Below are positions 24,501-32,789 of a stretch of 64,000 bases of DNA, piece after piece (within the stretch, counting starts at the first letter, position 1; the number at the start of each line of letters is the position of its first letter). The DNA is from Dipteris shenzhenensis (taxonomy: Eukaryota > Polypodiophyta > Polypodiopsida > Gleicheniales). The notes below the pieces were generated by a model, which worked only from the letters and a program-made list of their open reading frames with translations, did not search any database and had not been told where the DNA came from. Where the stretch lies: NCBI GenBank assembly GCA_047967505.1, contig CM106539.1, one strand, 5' to 3'. Made by a program: the position numbers and the translations under genes.

Positions 24501-27500
24501 CATAATGATAATGCACCTCTATATGCTTCGTGCGAGCCAAAGAGACAGGCTCTTCCTCATGACTTGTGCTCTCCAAAGCATACTCAGTACAAAGACCCTG
24601 AGCTCTGCGTGCACCCAATCTTGTCCTGCTTGACAAAGGCATATCAAGAGGGCTGTCCTTTAGTGTCTCTGTGAGCCACCTAGGTACCCTTCTGGAAGAT
24701 TCAGGCACATCAAGATTAGTTGGCTGCAAACCAACTGTAATTTCCTGTTCATTGATTTCCTGCACATTAGTGGGCTGCGTTGTTGTTGTCACAGGCTCCT
24801 CCACAGGCACCAAATGTGGGGCTGTGTTTTCCTCCCTCTGAGGCAATAAAAACTCAAAGATGTCACGTGAATAAACTGCAGGCTGCTGCCTAATGGACTG
24901 CATTGGCAGGATTGAATCCTCCGCAAATACTACATCTCTGCTCACAATAATCTTCCGTGTACCTGGGTGGTACAGCCGGTAGCCTTTGCTCTCAGAGCTA
25001 TAGCCAACAAAAATGCATTTTACAGCCTTGTCATCAAGCTTCCCCCGCTTGTGCTCAGGGATAAGTGTATATGCCATGCATCCAAACACCCTCAAATGCT
25101 GAACTGAAGGTTTCCTGCCTGTCCATGCCTCATAAGGTGTGATGTTCTGGAGAGCTTTGGTTGGACACCTGGTCAACACATAATTGCTGCAAATGATTGC
25201 TTCCAACCAAAAACTTGGGGGCAGGCCCTTAGCCTTGATCATACACCGTGCCATTTCCATCTTAGTACAGTTCTTGCGTTCCCCCTTCCCATTCTGCTGA
25301 GGGGTGTATGGCACTGTACATTGATGAATAATCCCCTTTTCTGCCAAAAAACCATGGCATCTGACATATATTCTCCACCTCTATCGGTACGCAAAGTACC
25401 CACCCTCTCTGAGGTTTGATTTTCCTGCATGACAATGAAATCCTTAAACCTGGCACACACCTCTGACTTATGCCTCAAAGGATACACCCACGTAAAGCAT
25501 GTGAAATCATCAATGAAGGTGATAAAATATGAGTAACCACCAAGACTGCGTGTCCTCATGGGACCACACACATCACTGTGTATAAGCTGTAATTTCCGGA
25601 CAGCCCTTACAGTGGCATCTTTCGGGAATGGAGCCCGATGCATCTTTCCCAATATACACCCCTCACAAACATGTCTACCAAGGGCATGTATATGTGGCAT
25701 GTCTACCACCATGTCATGTGTATGGAGTCTCTGCAAGCTCTTGAAGTTCAAGTGACCAAACCATGCATGCCACAATTCAGTATTGGCCCTTTCTTCCGTG
25801 CTTACCACTGCCCTAGCATCATGAGAACCTGCTGCATAATGATCCAGCCTGTACAACCCTCTGCGGAGTGTCCCTGATGCCACTATGGTACTTGCATCCT
25901 CAAGATCATGCACTGTGCATTTGGGTCCTGAGAATCTCACATCTAATCCTCCCAAGGCAACCGCAGGGACGGATATTAGATTCTTCCTGATACCTGGCAC
26001 ATACAACACGTGACTCAATGTGAAGGAGCCACCGTGGGCTGAATGCAATACAACCTTGCCAACTCCCTGCACCGGATAGCTGGAGTTATTGGCACATGTG
26101 ACCATACCTCCCTGTGAGGTAGTCACAAGATCTGAAAATAACTCTCTCTGCGCTGTAATGTGCTTACTAGCACCACTGTCAAAGTACCACTCCTGAGTAC
26201 TAGCCACAGAGAGACAAACATCATCATGCATGGAAGGATCATAGCTGCAAATTACCATGAATGCCCACTCCTCATCATAGTCATCATGAGTAATGTGAGT
26301 ATAATTTGCAACTTCTTGCTTCTCACCTGCATGTGTATCCATGACTGCAACATTAGCTTCAGATTTAGTGCCCTTTTCCTTCTCCTTTGCAAGCCTCTTG
26401 CGACATTCACTGATGTAATGCCCTGGCTTCCTGCAATAGTGACACTTGCCCTTTTTCTTACCCTTTGCATCCTCTTTCTCCACACTGGGAGAGGGCTGAT
26501 TATGTGCTGTTTTGCCTTTTCCAGCCCATTTATTTTCAGCCTTTTCCTTCCCCTTTTGCCCTGCATAAAAGGCTTGATCCCCTTCCTTCAAGATACTCCT
26601 GTTCTCCCTTGATTGCTCTTCTTGCAACAACACCTGCACCAAGTCATCAAGCTTGAAAGAGTCTGGATTCCCTTTCATGATAAGACGCAGCGTGGACGCA
26701 AGAGACTGATAAGAATCAGGAATACCATTAAGGATAATGGTGACCAAGGAGCCATCTGACATCTCCTCCCCAAGAGAGATCAACTGTTCACGCAAGTCCT
26801 TGAACTTGGTGAGAAAATCATCCATAGCATCTCCCTCATGCATAACAAGATGCTCTAGTTGCCTTTTGAGATAGGCAACTTTGGCCTCATTTCGTACCTG
26901 GTAAAAATTAGCCAAACAATCCCATGCATCCTTTGCCGTCTGGCAAGACCGTATATGTGGAATAATACCAGTCTTCACAGACAATGCAATCATCGCATGT
27001 GCTTTTGCATCTTTCTCATCCCACTTTTGTTAAGCCTCAGTGGATGGTACCGGTGGTGGAGGAGGTATCCTTCTACCAGATGTGATAGTAGAAGTAGTAG
27101 CAGAGTCATCATCCTGTGATGTAGCACGTGTACCAGGTCTAACCTCAGTACCTTCGACAATCTTGCTCAGCCCATTGGCTACAAGTATGTGCTTCATCAT
27201 GTATGACCACAAAGGGTAGTTGTTACTGCCATCAAGTTTGTTCTCGGCTGAAAGTAAATCAAGCACACCATCTTTCCCCATGGCAATATGTGTCACTGCA
27301 AAGATCACCTGCAAGGAAATAAAATAGAGACCTCAAATAAAAATCTCTTCCGAGACGGGCACAACCTCAGTACTTCACCCTTCCACTGCACAAAAGCAAT
27401 GTCACTGCATTAACTTGCTGTCCCAAATCTGTAAATCCCTTCTCAGTGTCAAAACTGAGATCAAAGCATCCCCTTTTTGTTCCAAATGCACCTCAAAAAT

Positions 27501-30500
27501 TCTGAACTGAATTAGGCATAAAATCCCCCAATTTCGCACTCAATTCCTGAGTGGACGGGCACTTTTCTTGCTGTACCAAGCATAAACCGGGCATACAACA
27601 AAGAAAATACAGAAAGCCCCTTGACTGGAAGGCAATGTCTCAACAAATAGAGTGCATGTAAGCTGTCCACACGCTGATTTCTGTTACAGCACCTCACGGG
27701 AGTCGAAATCCCCAATTTCCAAGCCTGAAATGGACACCTGCAGGTACCCACAAGCTTCGGGAAGGAAGGAAACGACTGAAAAGAGAGTTTGCTGTTACCC
27801 ACGGGCTGTAGAAGACTAGTGCGCAGCAGTTTTGGGCAGTAGCGACCTCGAACAGGGCTGGAACAGGCCGGCTGCAGCAAGAAAAACAGTGCGCACCAAC
27901 TTTGGAGCCTCCGGGTGGCTGAAACAGGGCGGGATCTCGCTGTTTTTGCTGCGCACCAGCAATAGAAGGCTGCGCACCAGTTCTAGAAGGCCCCCCGAAG
28001 AAGTTTTCGGCGACGGAAGTGCGAGAGCAAGCTCCCAGGTGCTGAAAAAGAGGGCGGCCAACTGTTTTGCAGCTGCTGCAGCAAAAAATCAGAACTTCGA
28101 TGTCGTCTCTGAGTGTTCCTCGCGTGGGGAATGCAGTGGGGGAGCTCACGGGAGTGTGGAGCCTGAGCTCTGATACCAAATGTAAGAAATACGGGAGCAA
28201 GAAAGCAAGGGAATGAGTACACAAGTGGGAGTGAAGCTCTCACTGCTGGAGTGTGTTGCAATAGAAAATAAAAGATGTGCAAGTACAAAGGAAAGATATG
28301 CACACAACCCAAAGGATAGGTTTGTGCCTACTAAGCACACCTCTAAGCACGAAGTGCTAACTAGGCTAAAAACAGAGTGCCCCTAGCCTCAGAATGAGGT
28401 CACATGGGCTATTATTAGCCTGGGGAAAAAAAACCTTCCATAAGGGAAGTAAAAAGTGCCCCGGCCCACCTACCAACCACCAGCACTCCCATAGAAGGTA
28501 CAAGTATGAAGATAAAAACCCAACAAGAAGCCCTGTCAAAAAAGTTAGTGATAATGGGATATCGTGTAGGGGAGCTAGAGGCCCCCTGAAGTGCAAATAA
28601 CATAAATGAGACAGCTGAAGTATTTGAGGGATAATGCTAAAACATTGGAAACCTCAAAATATTGAGAATATATACCCTTGATCAATGTCTAGGATTTGAT
28701 GAGCTGTAATATCTGTACAACTATCACTCCTTGATCTACCCTATGCCTTGTGTGCAGGAGCAGAAACACTCGGCTTTATTATGACAGACTGAAGATGTGA
28801 ATGGGCATGGGAGGTCCCAATTAGAGTCCGAGTGCCTCTGATGCATGTCTGAGATTTGTGTCTACCATCCTCTAGCTACTCTGTAGGTCTCACTCTCGAA
28901 CACCACTAGATGGCCTCTCTCCATGAGGTTGCAAGTAGGTGTCATGAATAGGATGTCTGCTTGTTGTACCAATAGATGTCCTCTCGTGGGTCTGGCGTGT
29001 AGGAGGAGCTAGCTTGGGATCCCGTGCTCTACGGTGCTGCTGAGTGTAGACTCATCTCCTCTGAAGAAGTCTGTGATCCACTATTGCATGTGATCCTGGT
29101 CGTGCGCTAGTGTGTGTACCTAAGTCCTGTGACCTCTAGTACAAAGTCGCATGAGTGTGTCTCTAAGTTCTGTGACCTCTAGCACAAAGAGAGCAACCCA
29201 TCTTTGATCTGGATAGTCAATGACCAGTTGCATGAGCGTGTGTCCACGTCATGTGACATCTAGCACAAAGAGGGCAGCACATCTCTGATCTGGATAGTCG
29301 CATGTCCTGAAACCCATGCTCAAAGAGGTAATGGGATATCCCACGTATCTCATAGTACAAAGGGCATATTGTGCTCCTCCGTCTCCAACTCTTGCATGTC
29401 ACATAGGGTCTTAGCTTATCATGGCATTGCGGAGCCTTGACCTCTCATCCAGTCTCAACGTGGAACCTGTGGGATAATGTCTGAAGCTCACAATGGCTAT
29501 CCGTGCATGTGATAGATGAATTTGCAAATATCTTGGTCATCGGATGAAACCATCCTGAGTGAGATGGGGGAAATCATTCTCTGTAGAAGGTCCATCTTAG
29601 TAGCATGCGGCTGCGTCAGACGCCTATCTACTCAATGTAAACCTGCCATAGACTATCCCTGATAACCCAATGGATCTCCTGTCATGTTAGGTCGTAGAGT
29701 GCGTGCATCTGAGGATTACTGATTCGAAGAGAGATCAATGGACATACCATCTGGGGGCTTGTGAATACCGACAACTCGTATCTCCATTGGCCGCTAGCTG
29801 CATAGAGGATGAGAGGGCTCTCCATGGTAGCTATTGTCTGCCTGTCACAATCTTGCACCCTATCCAGGTATGTGATGACCTGGAATGAGATGTCTGTATG
29901 CATGGGACGGGCTGTGAACTCCACTAGTATGACATCATGTGATGTGTGGATGTAGTAAGCGAAGAGTTGGGCTTTGGCATCAAGAGTGGGCTGGCTGTCT
30001 ATGTCCTCTAAGAGAGTGGCGAGGGAGCTGCCATATGTGAGATCCAAGGAATGGTCGAAGTCATATTGGTAATATGTGGAATGGGCGGGGAGGTAAGGAA
30101 TGGTGGAAGGAGATATGAGAGCAGTCAGCCCCATGGCATGAAGCAAATGCATTCCAAATGGCATACCTGTGTTTAAATGCAACGTGCCACAGATACTAAT
30201 ATATATCTACATGAATCCAGGAACATACCCAAGCTCGTCCTCTCAAAACACAAGACACGATGCAGTTTCAATCTCACGATAGTCACTCACAAGGTTGAAA
30301 ACCATAAACTCCACCCATAGCAGGGGCTAGCTATTGTTACATTCACCTTGATGTCATCAGCGCACAACGATGGGTGTAGAACATTATATATGTATATGCT
30401 CACACATACAAATTCACACACCCGCACATACTTGAGCATTCATTTATACAAAGGTTCATTCAAGATCTCTACAAGTTCAACAATATTTCAAATTGAACCT

Positions 30501-32789
30501 TCTTCACACTGGGGTGTCACCAACCAGCATTACATCAGCTTTTTAAACCCGACATAAGTATCTCTCCCTCTCCAAAGTTGAGAATTTTAAAACAATACTT
30601 CCAGGTCAAGTAAATTATGAGGGGATAAACACAATGCTCTAACCATCTTCTCAAGTTTAAATACTATCCAACCATACCAAATTGACACAAAACACTTGTT
30701 TGTTGATTATGTTCAGTTGGCATATCGATAAAACGTGAGCATACTCCTTCCAGTCGAAATTCTACAGAATGCACAACAGGAAGACAATGGCATTCGTTGC
30801 TTACCATAGTAAGGCATGTAGCCATAAGGGAAACAAATGTGACGTAGTTCTTCTTTCCAACACAATTGTTCAACCACTGCATACCATTAGTTGAGTAACG
30901 AATTTAAGCCACACATCTTCATCTTAAAAATTAAAGAAACCAAACACGCATGAATAGCACTGCATGTGAGCATCGCAGGCCCATACCCGACAATGATGGT
31001 CAAAACCATCAACACATTTATCACAGCTACGACAATGCTTGCTGAACTTGCGTACCTGCAGTGCCAACAAAAAATTCTTACATATTTTATTAGGGAAAGC
31101 TTCCGGGATAACATTCCACACACTCATCATAGTTCCTATAAATCAAGTGAAAGGAGCTGCACAGAAGAGGTGGTAGAAAGCTTTTGCTAAAATAAGCCTG
31201 AGGTTTCACCTCTGCATTGCACAACGTACAAAAAAGCACATCTTCATCTGCAGCAGACTGATGCTGGATGTTGTCCTTCCTACAATCATCTTTTACAAGC
31301 CATCCCAGCAAACATCCTAGACTAGGAAAGAAAGGCAGACTCCTTTGATCCCCTGAAAGCCTGGTCATATACCATCTTTTCCCTTCTTTAGAACCGGCAG
31401 CTGTGTCCAAATGTTTACCATACCGAGGTACAGTGGAGGTCCTTCCAGATGTTGACAATCGAGGAGACTGCCCAGCCGCACCCTGAGCTAAAGAAAGAAC
31501 CAACGATGCCTCTGATAAAGGTTCTTTTTCCTGCTTAGACATGGACTTCCAACTAGTATCAAGAATTCCAGGATCTGCTGGATCAATAGCTGTGCACCGC
31601 ACATAGAGGAGGAAAACTGCAAGTGCCTGTAAGGTAAACCCATATTAATATTTTATAATATATGATAATTTCAAAATCCCACACAAATTCCATCTGAAAG
31701 GTGCTCCAAAATCCTCCAGAAAAGGAGCATACCACTGAAGAATAAACTGCAATGGCAGCGTACTCCAAAGCTGAATTCCCCAAAAAGGGAGCAAGGAACA
31801 CATAGAAAGCCGTTGCTAGGAGGAAAAACACAGTAATTGCCACAACCTGAAAGACAAAAGCTTCATTCATCAATATTGACTGATCCACTGTTGCGAGTTT
31901 GCGATTCATGCTTTGCAAGTTTCACGTCTTGAAAAAACTTGCAGGATAAATAGTTAGCCCTGCTCAGAAGATGTAGCTTGGAAATGACGCCGTTTGATAC
32001 ATTTGCGAGTGCTGCATCATTTATGACATTCGTGGTCATAGAAGTTTAAGTGTGTTCCTAGAGTCAGGCATCATTAAATAGGAAAAGCTCGGACAAGAGA
32101 CAGATAGTAAGAGCAGTAATCCCAACATCCAAAAGTCTATAAACGACACACTTTTTGACTTGAAGTTCTCATCCCCATGGCTCATTACAGCAGTATACCT
32201 ACGTATAAAAGTCAAATCCTTTCCTCTTAAAATGTACAGACCATCGTGTTCTCACTAATCAAGAGGTAGGCAAGATGGAGCCTATAAAAATGTTTGGCAT
32301 GATGACTCCTGGACAGGATATGGATGGTCAGACATGCCAGGAACGTGCCGCCAAAAAACGTACACATAGTGGCTGATACGCGGGCCCAATAAGCCTGCCG
32401 CAGGTCAGGCCCTGTGCCAGCAGAAAACACATACCCCCTCCACCAATGATCGATTGGGCTTCCGCTAAAATGACCGAAACAAATCCATGGAGGACCCTAT
32501 AATTCATTCACTAGCCCATCAGAGCATTCTCTGGCAAGCAACGTTTAGAAAAAATGGGCTACGAGAAATGCTAAGGGCTTTCGCTTCTAATTTGACGATT
32601 TCCTGCAAAAGGGTGGTTGGTTGTAAGACGTAGTTCAGCTAGGATTCGTGAAGCGGACGCTGAAGGACGACTCCAGCATATATTATTCTCTATAGAAAGC
32701 ATAAATTTGAACGCAGAGGAGGCATAGAGAGGACATGATCCTACCTGGTACGTGTGAGCGGGAAGTTGCCAGCCATGGCGCCGCACCAT
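8275..32789 (-). CDS. DHHC-type protein S-acyltransferase (plant PAT family), nine exons
   Basis: Palmitoyltransferase that attaches fatty acids to cysteines of membrane-associated proteins; a multi-pass membrane protein of the endomembrane system. I joined nine exons on GT-AG borders: 32789-32745, 31846-31733, 31626-31210, 31055-30987, 30876-30805, 10376-10248, 10158-10078, 9951-9757 and 9549-8275. Each length divides by three, giving about 798 codons. The start [15 protein letters not shown] matches the usual N-terminus of plant PATs. Transmembrane segments lie at about residues 16-38, 45-67, 225-255 and 278-305. The cysteine-rich domain (about 186-225) has DHHC at 211-214, and the TTxE motif (TTYE) is at 312-315. 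A long Ser/Pro-rich tail carries the plant-specific [12 protein letters not shown] block. Intron 5 is about 20.4 kb and full of transposons. Nothing visible is broken. The family call is firm; the subfamily number and the tail exon are less certain. Confidence 0.9.
9757..9951 (-). CDS. PAT exon 8 (TTxE motif)
   Basis: Sixty-five codons, [17 protein letters not shown] to [12 protein letters not shown]. It contains the TTxE motif that follows the last helix and the plant-specific [17 protein letters not shown] block. The acceptor is TTGCAG and the donor GTGAAG. Confidence 0.87.
10078..10158 (-). CDS. PAT exon 7 (transmembrane segment 4)
   Basis: Twenty-seven codons, [20 protein letters not shown] then HIILIRK, between a TTGCAG acceptor and a GTGTTT donor. 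[16 protein letters not shown] is a conserved PAT signature. Confidence 0.88.
10248..10376 (-). CDS. PAT exon 6
   Basis: Forty-three codons, [20 protein letters not shown] to SRAPFAVVV. It closes the third helix and opens the fourth. The acceptor is CTGCAG and the donor GTAGGT. It lies about 20.4 kb from exon 5 but continues the same reading frame and the same family alignment (VFxRCFVDxK, GFSRxPFA). Confidence 0.88.
10530..10650 (+). repeat. Dispersed repeat R2, copy 1
   Basis: About 120 bp: GTTTATTAAAGTCTACTAAA, GACCAATGGGTCTATGAGAC, AAAACCTGATACAATGAGC, ACGAGCATCCTAAC. Copies lie at 11160-11283 and, more diverged, at 61575-61690. A (TCA)n run follows at about 10650-10677. Confidence 0.8.
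11160..11283 (+). repeat. Dispersed repeat R2, copy 2
   Basis: Same order of blocks as copy 1, with AAGTTTATTAAGGTTTGCTA at the start and GCGAGCATCCTAACCCATGC at the end. Copies 1 and 2 are about 500 bp apart in direct orientation. Confidence 0.8.
11284..13340. other. Intronic stretch without recognised features
   Basis: No credible ORF, LTR pair or protein match was found. A 92-codon plus-strand ORF at 11621-11899 has no recognisable domain. Confidence 0.4.
13342..14339 (+). pseudogene. LINE (non-LTR) reverse transcriptase relic with an inverted fragment
   Basis: On the plus strand, with stops and shifts: [55 protein letters not shown] (catalytic YxDD block) and [31 protein letters not shown], in the usual order of a plant LINE RT. 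On the minus strand at 13342-13542 a second copy of the first block reads [20 protein letters not shown], so part of the element is duplicated in inverted orientation. Not functional. Confidence 0.75.
14340..15255. other. Stretch between the LINE relic and element A2
   Basis: Possibly further decayed 3' LINE sequence, but no block is recognisable. No LTR or TIR partner was seen. Confidence 0.3.
17048..17065. repeat. Left 18 bp target-site duplication of the R1 insertion
   Basis: ATCACAGTAGAAGCACTT, identical to 17495-17512; the next base outwards differs on each side. Confidence 0.85.
17066..17494 (-). mobile_element. Short repeat R1 (~430 bp) with an 18 bp target duplication
   Basis: Flanked by perfect 18 bp direct repeats ATCACAGTAGAAGCACTT (17048-17065 and 17495-17512), which are gag sequence of element A2. 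Related copies lie at about 30197-30470 (same orientation), 62558-62705 and 62845-63165 (opposite orientation). No coding capacity or terminal inverted repeats. A long duplication fits target-primed retroposition (SINE-like), but there is no clear poly(A) tail. Confidence 0.68.
17600..18393 (+). pseudogene. Gypsy polyprotein 3' end with chromodomain-like segment (left part)
   Basis: The open frame 17961-18393 ends [19 protein letters not shown] followed by [14 protein letters not shown] and SSIVEQYPR, which resembles the C-terminal chromodomain of plant Gypsy chromovirus integrases (WxGLP...W...FP). Element A3 is inserted in this domain. The sequence resumes at 22641, where three more codons lead to a stop. 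The catalytic integrase and RT upstream are missing or unrecognisable. Confidence 0.6.
18394..19456 (-). repeat. 3' LTR of element A3
   Basis: 1063 bp, paired with 21575-22635; starts TGTTGGAAAGG and ends TTTCTAACA when read on the minus strand. Confidence 0.92.
19394..20617 (-). CDS. In-frame extension after the gag TGA of A3: zinc knuckle and unknown domain
   Basis: Same frame as gag, about 407 codons with no stop until 19394-19396. It opens with Lys/Ser/Asp-rich sequence and the knuckle [14 protein letters not shown] (CX2CX4HX4C), then an unrecognised region: [86 protein letters not shown]. The last ~20 codons run into the LTR. There is no DSGA protease. Expression would need TGA readthrough or internal initiation (first ATG near 20422). 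A1 and, less well, A2 keep the same segment. Confidence 0.5.
   Translation of the reverse strand, partial: KGKPNSGKSNKDDSDDEGTSKRKHKKKCFYCDTLGHFAKDCRKKKADLKNKQESDPDPEGKAKANVVIEELFLVTSPCVIEVRYVDPEITVRMSDIEMWVDEESDAFVKVKDSMERLVPSRCVAIDTDTRVDSMESPGVSWSDGCWISEGDSTGLHRILAGASLRYRVCFQSEHSGSTTVWYVFDILHLSLYSMLWRDSALHLSQVIRVWKELAFFEGRRESIGASSNLGRRLLEGDGQRVLKPEEYLLENLVRVHGPGYLEIFIGCRPCQRKDGLKQTLRAWCLEDSRLFTHYEGDDWKIESAGLLEFRGGNVTKGGGTRRCYQRWTCVPGWCAEAEPDLVEQEPLDEKPGKDFDTKRFQRTTSRELLEHFHRRVGIGPRCVGERGCWKGHLPICKPPYEESMGGG
20618..21367 (-). CDS. Gag protein of element A3 (capsid part)
   Basis: 249 codons. Copia-type gag of the UBN2/retrotran_gag kind: [19 protein letters not shown] near residue 40, [11 protein letters not shown] near 135, [20 protein letters not shown] near 147, then [15 protein letters not shown] and [16 protein letters not shown]. 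It would form the virus-like particle. It ends at TGA (20618-20620), but the same frame stays open for about 400 more codons carrying the zinc knuckle. Intact and the best candidate for a translated element gene in the window. Confidence 0.82.
   Translation of the reverse strand: MVYTAEMSTSTASSAPAFPSSSFIFLSFTIPNFGESGNLDGTNYPIWKVKIRSHLVAWKLWKLTTGEESKPEDMVDSKGEVLMAVDREELEAWEERDAHALAIIIGTTADSVLPHIQLAETLVEAWATVKDLYETDNTSRIVLLQHQLYNLDMEEGDTVHSHLTKVKVVRDQLAAIGQKTDSCHLALMVLRRLPRSFKSFVTAVTAGQRTKPLTFEEFCPILLQEEAREKLYNEDKDDKAMLVKDSAGK
21562..21574 (-). other. Primer-binding site of element A3
   Basis: TGGTATTAGAGCC on the minus strand, immediately after the 5' LTR; one base off the usual TGGTATCAGAGCC complementary to initiator tRNA-Met. 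Confidence 0.8.
21575..22635 (-). repeat. 5' LTR of element A3
   Basis: 1061 bp. It contains a likely promoter, CCTATATAAAGAGGGC, on the minus strand at about 22103-22118. Confidence 0.92.
22103..22118 (-). promoter_or_regulatory. LTR promoter TATA box (A3)
   Basis: CCTATATAAAGAGGGC on the minus strand. The same block occurs in the LTRs at 18394-19456 and 1390-2046. Confidence 0.6.
22641..23345 (+). mobile_element. Gypsy element 3' end (right part) with degenerate LTR
   Basis: Continues the chromodomain fragment that A3 split. Near 22828-22858, TTCGAGGGCAAATTTC and GGGCCCAGGGGAC resemble the GAGGxCGA...polypurine tract that precedes chromovirus 3' LTRs. An LTR-like stretch starts near 22859 (TCTAACA, a decayed TGTAACA) with CTATAAAAGG at 23021-23030. 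Its right border is not defined; the 5' LTR was not found. Confidence 0.5.
23346..23959 (-). pseudogene. Gypsy gag relic, Ser-rich (C-terminal part, split by a Copia insertion)
   Basis: On the minus strand it reads [14 protein letters not shown], a Lys run and about 30 serines, then [15 protein letters not shown]. After a frameshift near 23430 comes [20 protein letters not shown], the Ty3/Gypsy capsid block. The upstream part resumes at 28526-28603 on the far side of the Copia element. It lies opposite to the Gypsy 3' end to its left, so they are different insertions. Confidence 0.65.
23960..24304 (-). repeat. 3' LTR of Copia element C
   Basis: 345 bp, pairs with 28181-28525; differences include CACAAAGTG/CACGAAGTG, AAACTGCC/AAAGTGCC and a G/A-run change. 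Confidence 0.93.
24355..27314 (-). pseudogene. Copia gag-protease-integrase polyprotein, RT deleted
   Basis: Order on the minus strand: gag start ([20 protein letters not shown], 27030-27314), in-frame TAA at 27030, then the same frame to 25239: gag UBN2 region, zinc knuckle [14 protein letters not shown], protease [16 protein letters not shown]_pre-integrase [20 protein letters not shown] with CEGCILGK, and integrase IHSDVCGPM and [11 protein letters not shown] frameshift at an A6 run (25346-25351) moves to the frame of [14 protein letters not shown] (integrase Glu), [20 protein letters not shown] and the integrase C-terminus. Near 24540 the sequence passes from HEEEPVS to [20 protein letters not shown], the RNase H end (ADIFTKAL). 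A full Copia would carry roughly 1.2-1.5 kb of RT/RNase H there. Confidence 0.88.
28168..28179 (-). other. Primer-binding site of Copia element C
   Basis: TGGTATCAGAGC on the minus strand, complementary to the initiator tRNA-Met 3' end. Confidence 0.88.
28181..28525 (-). repeat. 5' LTR of Copia element C
   Basis: 345 bp; followed on the minus strand by TT and the primer site TGGTATCAGAGC. Confidence 0.93.
28526..28603 (-). pseudogene. N-terminal part of the same Gypsy gag relic
   Basis: [20 protein letters not shown] then FFDRASS joins across the Copia insertion to [14 protein letters not shown] at 23954. The 5 bp AGAAG is present on both sides, as expected for a target duplication. Confidence 0.6.
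28610..30190. other. Intron stretch with an unassigned 166-codon ORF
   Basis: A minus-strand ORF at 29682-30182 starts [19 protein letters not shown] and contains [20 protein letters not shown] and [21 protein letters not shown] recognise no domain. Its start abuts an R1 copy. The rest holds local repetition of GTGACCTCTAGYACAAAG near 29130-29260. Confidence 0.3.
30197..30470 (-). repeat. Repeat R1, partial copy
   Basis: Matches 17066-17340: CATGAATCCAGGAACAT, CAGTTTCAATCTCACGATAG, GATGTCATCAGCGC, TTGAGCATTCATTTATACAA. The far end (GGGAGAGACTAAAATG part) is missing and no target duplication is visible. Confidence 0.75.
30805..30876 (-). CDS. PAT exon 5 (end of the Cys-rich domain, transmembrane segment 3)
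   Basis: Twenty-four codons, [20 protein letters not shown] then CLTM, after an ATGCAG acceptor. The donor GTAAGC opens the 20.4 kb intron. WLNNCVGxxNY is the usual continuation of DHHC. Confidence 0.92.
30987..31055 (-). CDS. PAT exon 4 (catalytic DHHC motif)
   Basis: Twenty-three codons, [20 protein letters not shown] followed by HCR. It carries the DHHC active site and most zinc ligands. The acceptor is CTGCAG and the donor GTATGG. Confidence 0.92.
31210..31626 (-). CDS. PAT exon 3 (transmembrane segment 2, loop, start of the Cys-rich domain)
   Basis: 139 codons from [20 protein letters not shown] to [13 protein letters not shown]. The acceptor is TTACAG and the donor GTGAAA. The DPADPG motif after the second helix is typical of DHHC enzymes. 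The roughly 110-residue hydrophilic loop before the zinc-binding cysteines is Ser/Lys rich. Confidence 0.88.
31733..31846 (-). CDS. PAT exon 2 (transmembrane segment 1)
   Basis: Thirty-eight codons starting [20 protein letters not shown] after a TTTCAG acceptor and ending YSSV before a GTATGC donor. It holds the first hydrophobic helix and the start of the second. Confidence 0.88.
32745..32789 (-). CDS. PAT exon 1 (start codon)
   Basis: Fifteen codons, [15 protein letters not shown], then a GTAGGA donor. An in-frame ATG lies 13 codons upstream, but the second ATG is chosen because plant PATs begin [13 protein letters not shown]. The intron that follows is about 0.9 kb. Confidence 0.85.

Larger units (their letters stand above)
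23960..28525 (-). mobile_element. Copia LTR retrotransposon lacking reverse transcriptase (element C)
   Basis: 4566 bp, target duplication AGAAG (23955-23959 and 28526-28530). LTRs 23960-24304 and 28181-28525, 345 bp each, TGTTGGG...TTACA on the minus strand, with about five differences. TGGTATCAGAGC (28168-28179) follows the 5' LTR after two bases, and CCAGGGGGG precedes the 3' LTR. It encodes gag, zinc knuckle, protease and integrase, then jumps to the end of RNase H. The whole RVT_2 domain is gone. Confidence 0.92.
10377..30804 (-). other. Intron 5 of the PAT gene (about 20.4 kb, transposon-filled)
   Basis: Donor ATG/GTAAGC at 30804, acceptor CTGCAG/CTT at 10377. The flanking exons continue one protein in phase 0. 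It contains a LINE relic, three LTR-element insertions, pieces of two Gypsy elements and smaller repeats. Confidence 0.85.

Noticed and set aside
27694-28312. ORFs in the Copia leader and 5' LTR, minus strand
   Set aside because: They lie upstream of the gag start and cross the LTR border; no gag or other domain.
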